In this document: in pieces, positions 16,963-18,109 of the stretch | Layout of the letters: each line of letters starts with the position of its first letter | How positions within the stretch are numbered: position 1 is the stretch's first letter | From: Flemingiibacterium sp045634345 | Lineage (GTDB): Bacteria; Bacillota; Clostridia; Oscillospirales; CAG-272 | Length of the DNA stretch: 18,109 nt | Assembly (NCBI GenBank): GCA_045634345.1 | Contig: JAZRAB010000061.1 | Location: 1-18,109, forward strand | Reading direction: 5' to 3' | Made by a program: the position numbers and the translations under genes | The notes under the pieces: generated by a model | What the model saw: the letters and a program-made list of their open reading frames with translations, nothing else | Told to the model about the DNA's origin: nothing | Database searches by the model: none

Positions 16963-16969
16963 AAGGAGG
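16963..16969 (+). promoter_or_regulatory. Ribosome binding site with long spacing to the NuoE-like start
   Basis: AAGGAGG is strong but lies 13 bases before the ATG at 16983, longer than the usual 5-9. No other in-frame start lies closer, and the protein's N-terminus fits this ATG. Confidence 0.65.
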
Positions 16970-16982
16970 ATAGGCACTGCAC

Positions 16983-17477
16983 ATGAAGAAAAAATTGACC
17001 ACAGTAGCATTCAAGGGCACTCCCGAAATGGAAGCAAAGCTTGATAAGCTTATTGCAGAGTATAAGGGAGTAAGAGGCGCGCTCATGCCTGTGCTTCAGG
17101 GCGCACAGGAGATCTACGGATATCTGCCGATCGAGGTAATCAAGCACATTGCATTGGGACTCGAGATGCCGATGGAAGAGGTTTACGGAGTTGCTTCGTT
17201 CTACTCTCAGTTCTCCCTTAATCCGAAGGGCGACGTTTCGATCGCTGTATGTCTCGGTACCGCTTGCTATGTTAAGGGCTCGGGCGATCTTATTGACAAG
17301 ATCTCCGAAATAATCGGCATCAAGGCAGGAGAGACATCCGCTGACGGTAAGTACTCTCTTGATGCAACACGCTGCATCGGTGCATGCGGTCTTGCTCCCG
17401 TTCTCACCGTTAACGATGAGGTTTACGGCAGACTTGTAACTGATGACATTCCCGGCATCATCGCCAAATATCAGTAA
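16983..17477 (+). CDS. nuoE: NuoE/HydC-like [2Fe-2S] thioredoxin-fold subunit
   Basis: 164 residues, the normal size for the 24-kDa-type subunit of NADH dehydrogenases and electron-bifurcating hydrogenases. It has a helical N-terminal part ('GALMPVLQGAQEIYGYLP', 'GVASFYSQFSLNPKG') and then a thioredoxin-like domain with the [2Fe-2S] ligands C-x4-C in 'AVCLGTACYVKG' and C-x3-C in 'TRCIGACGLAP'. All four cysteines are present. It passes electrons between NADH-linked flavoprotein (NuoF/HydB) and catalytic subunits, which should lie further downstream outside the window. It is the first gene after the Rex-like operator and is followed by the DRTGG and ATPase genes. This arrangement resembles clostridial hydrogenase operons more than respiratory complex I. 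The hydrogenase assignment is inference. Confidence 0.92.
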   Translation: MKKKLTTVAFKGTPEMEAKLDKLIAEYKGVRGALMPVLQGAQEIYGYLPIEVIKHIALGLEMPMEEVYGVASFYSQFSLNPKGDVSIAVCLGTACYVKGSGDLIDKISEIIGIKAGETSADGKYSLDATRCIGACGLAPVLTVNDEVYGRLVTDDIPGIIAKYQ

Positions 17478-17516
17478 TTTATTCTGACACGGTCATTACC
17501 GTGAGGAGAAAAACGT

Positions 17517-17876
17517 ATGAAGATCAAAGAAATAAAAGAGCTTCTCGGAGCCGAGGTCTTAGCCGGTGAGGAGCATCTTGAAAACGATGTCACTTCCGCT
17601 TGCTGCAGCGATATGATGAGTGATGTGCTCGCTTATGTTAAGGATCAGGGCGTGCTCATCACGGGACTTATTAATCCTCAGGTCATTCGCACCGCGAATA
17701 TGATGGATATGCTTTGCGTCGTTTTCGTGCGCAGTAAAACCCCCACCGATGAAATGCTTGAGCTTGCCAACGAGTGCGGTATTGTTGTGATGAAATCAGA
17801 CAAGCGTGCGTTTGAGGCATCGGGAATACTTTATTCGGCAGGTTTTGCCACAAAAACGGAGGGCAAACATGTCTGA
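17517..17876 (+). CDS. DRTGG-domain protein
   Basis: 119 residues. 'ITGLINPQVIRTANMMDM' followed by 'VVFVRSKTPTDEMLELANE' and 'FEASGILYSAG' matches the DRTGG fold, found alone in small proteins beside clostridial hydrogenase genes and in longer regulators with CBS or HPr-kinase-like domains. No catalytic residues are recognised; a small-ligand-binding or regulatory role is likely but unproven. GAGGAG (17503-17508) lies 8 bases before the ATG. The 39-base gap to the previous gene holds a small CACGGT-CATT-ACCGTG hairpin (17488-17503) against the ribosome binding site. The end overlaps the next gene by 8 bases. Confidence 0.85.
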   Translation: MKIKEIKELLGAEVLAGEEHLENDVTSACCSDMMSDVLAYVKDQGVLITGLINPQVIRTANMMDMLCVVFVRSKTPTDEMLELANECGIVVMKSDKRAFEASGILYSAGFATKTEGKHV

Positions 17877-18109
17877 TGCGGTGAAGTTCCACTTCGAGGT
17901 TGACGGCTCGGACTTTTCAAGTGCGGGCGCGGCTTCGGTGATGGTTAAGAAGAAACTGCGTCAGCTCGGCTATCCGCCGGATATCATACGCAAAGTCTCT
18001 ATCGCAATGTACGAGGGAGAAATCAACATGGTCATCCACGCAAACGGCGGCACCGCCGATGTGGAGGTATACGATGACGTCATCGTCATCATTCTGTCCG
18101 ACAGCGGCC
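17869..18109 (+). CDS. Anti-sigma-factor-like GHKL ATPase / serine-protein-kinase-like protein (3' partial)
   Basis: The first 80 codons are visible; the gene runs off the end of the window. GGAGGG (17858-17863) precedes the ATG, which overlaps the DRTGG gene's stop region, so the two are probably translationally coupled. 'IAMYEGEINMVIHANGG' (45-61) is an N box with E49 and N53, the Mg-ATP-binding signature of the HATPase_c domains in RsbW/SpoIIAB-type kinases. 'ILSDSG' (75-80) begins the G1 box and is cut by the window end. Such short GHKL proteins occur in clostridial hydrogenase clusters between NuoE-like and NuoF-like genes. The target is unknown; it could act as a kinase or as a signalling partner of the DRTGG protein. 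Confidence 0.85.
   Translation, partial: MSDAVKFHFEVDGSDFSSAGAASVMVKKKLRQLGYPPDIIRKVSIAMYEGEINMVIHANGGTADVEVYDDVIVIILSDSG

Noticed and set aside
16863..16982. A riboswitch in the 114-base leader of the NuoE-like gene
   Set aside because: Apart from the Rex-like palindrome no conserved riboswitch architecture is recognisable.
1..18109. tRNA, rRNA or other classical RNA genes
   Set aside because: No cloverleaf with a TTCRA arm, rRNA segment or other known RNA was recognised by eye on either strand.

Overview
The window looks like chromosomal DNA of an anaerobic, low-to-mid GC Clostridia-type member of the Bacillota, probably from a gut or rumen-like habitat. The evidence is an AddAB recombination nuclease rather than RecBCD, strong AGGAGG ribosome binding sites with sigma-A-like promoters, a clostridial-type divergent GyrB/ParE paralogue, and the start of a cluster resembling those that carry electron-bifurcating [FeFe]-hydrogenases. 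The lineage is inferred from gene content; no rRNA or other taxonomic marker is present.

Layout. (1) Positions 1-4983, + strand: two adjacent genes for extracellular carbohydrate-related proteins. The first has its 5' end outside the window and consists of serial beta-sandwich (CBM-like) modules. The second has a signal peptide, one module of the same type and a large putative TIM-barrel glycosidase-like region. (2) 5043-6663: a terminator, a near-perfect promoter, a type I glutamine synthetase of the beta (adenylylatable) type, and a terminator shared with the convergent operon. (3) 14207 down to 6685, - strand: an operon of a small two-helix membrane protein, addB and addA, with junctions of 15 and 1 bp. 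(4) 14228-16307, + strand: a divergently transcribed type IIA topoisomerase B subunit, with a hairpin terminator that begins inside its last codons. (5) 16288-16982: 695 bp without a credible gene. It holds a GC-rich element of about 307 bp bounded by imperfect inverted repeats with internal hairpins, then AT-rich DNA with a promoter and a near-consensus Rex operator. (6) 16983 to the end, + strand: a NuoE/HydC-like [2Fe-2S] subunit, a DRTGG-domain protein and the start of an anti-sigma-factor-like GHKL ATPase.

How the parts work together. The last three genes look like the head of an NADH-linked hydrogenase or oxidoreductase operon. The Rex-like palindrome just downstream of its promoter would couple expression to the NADH/NAD+ ratio. 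The addB-addA pair encodes a complete double-strand-break repair helicase-nuclease: the Walker motifs, both nuclease motifs and all four Fe-S cysteines are present. The points most worth follow-up are the Rex site, the inverted-repeat element, the topoisomerase B gene with no A-subunit gene directly beside it, the beta-type glutamine synthetase, and the module family shared by the two surface-protein genes. No clearly unprecedented system is visible.
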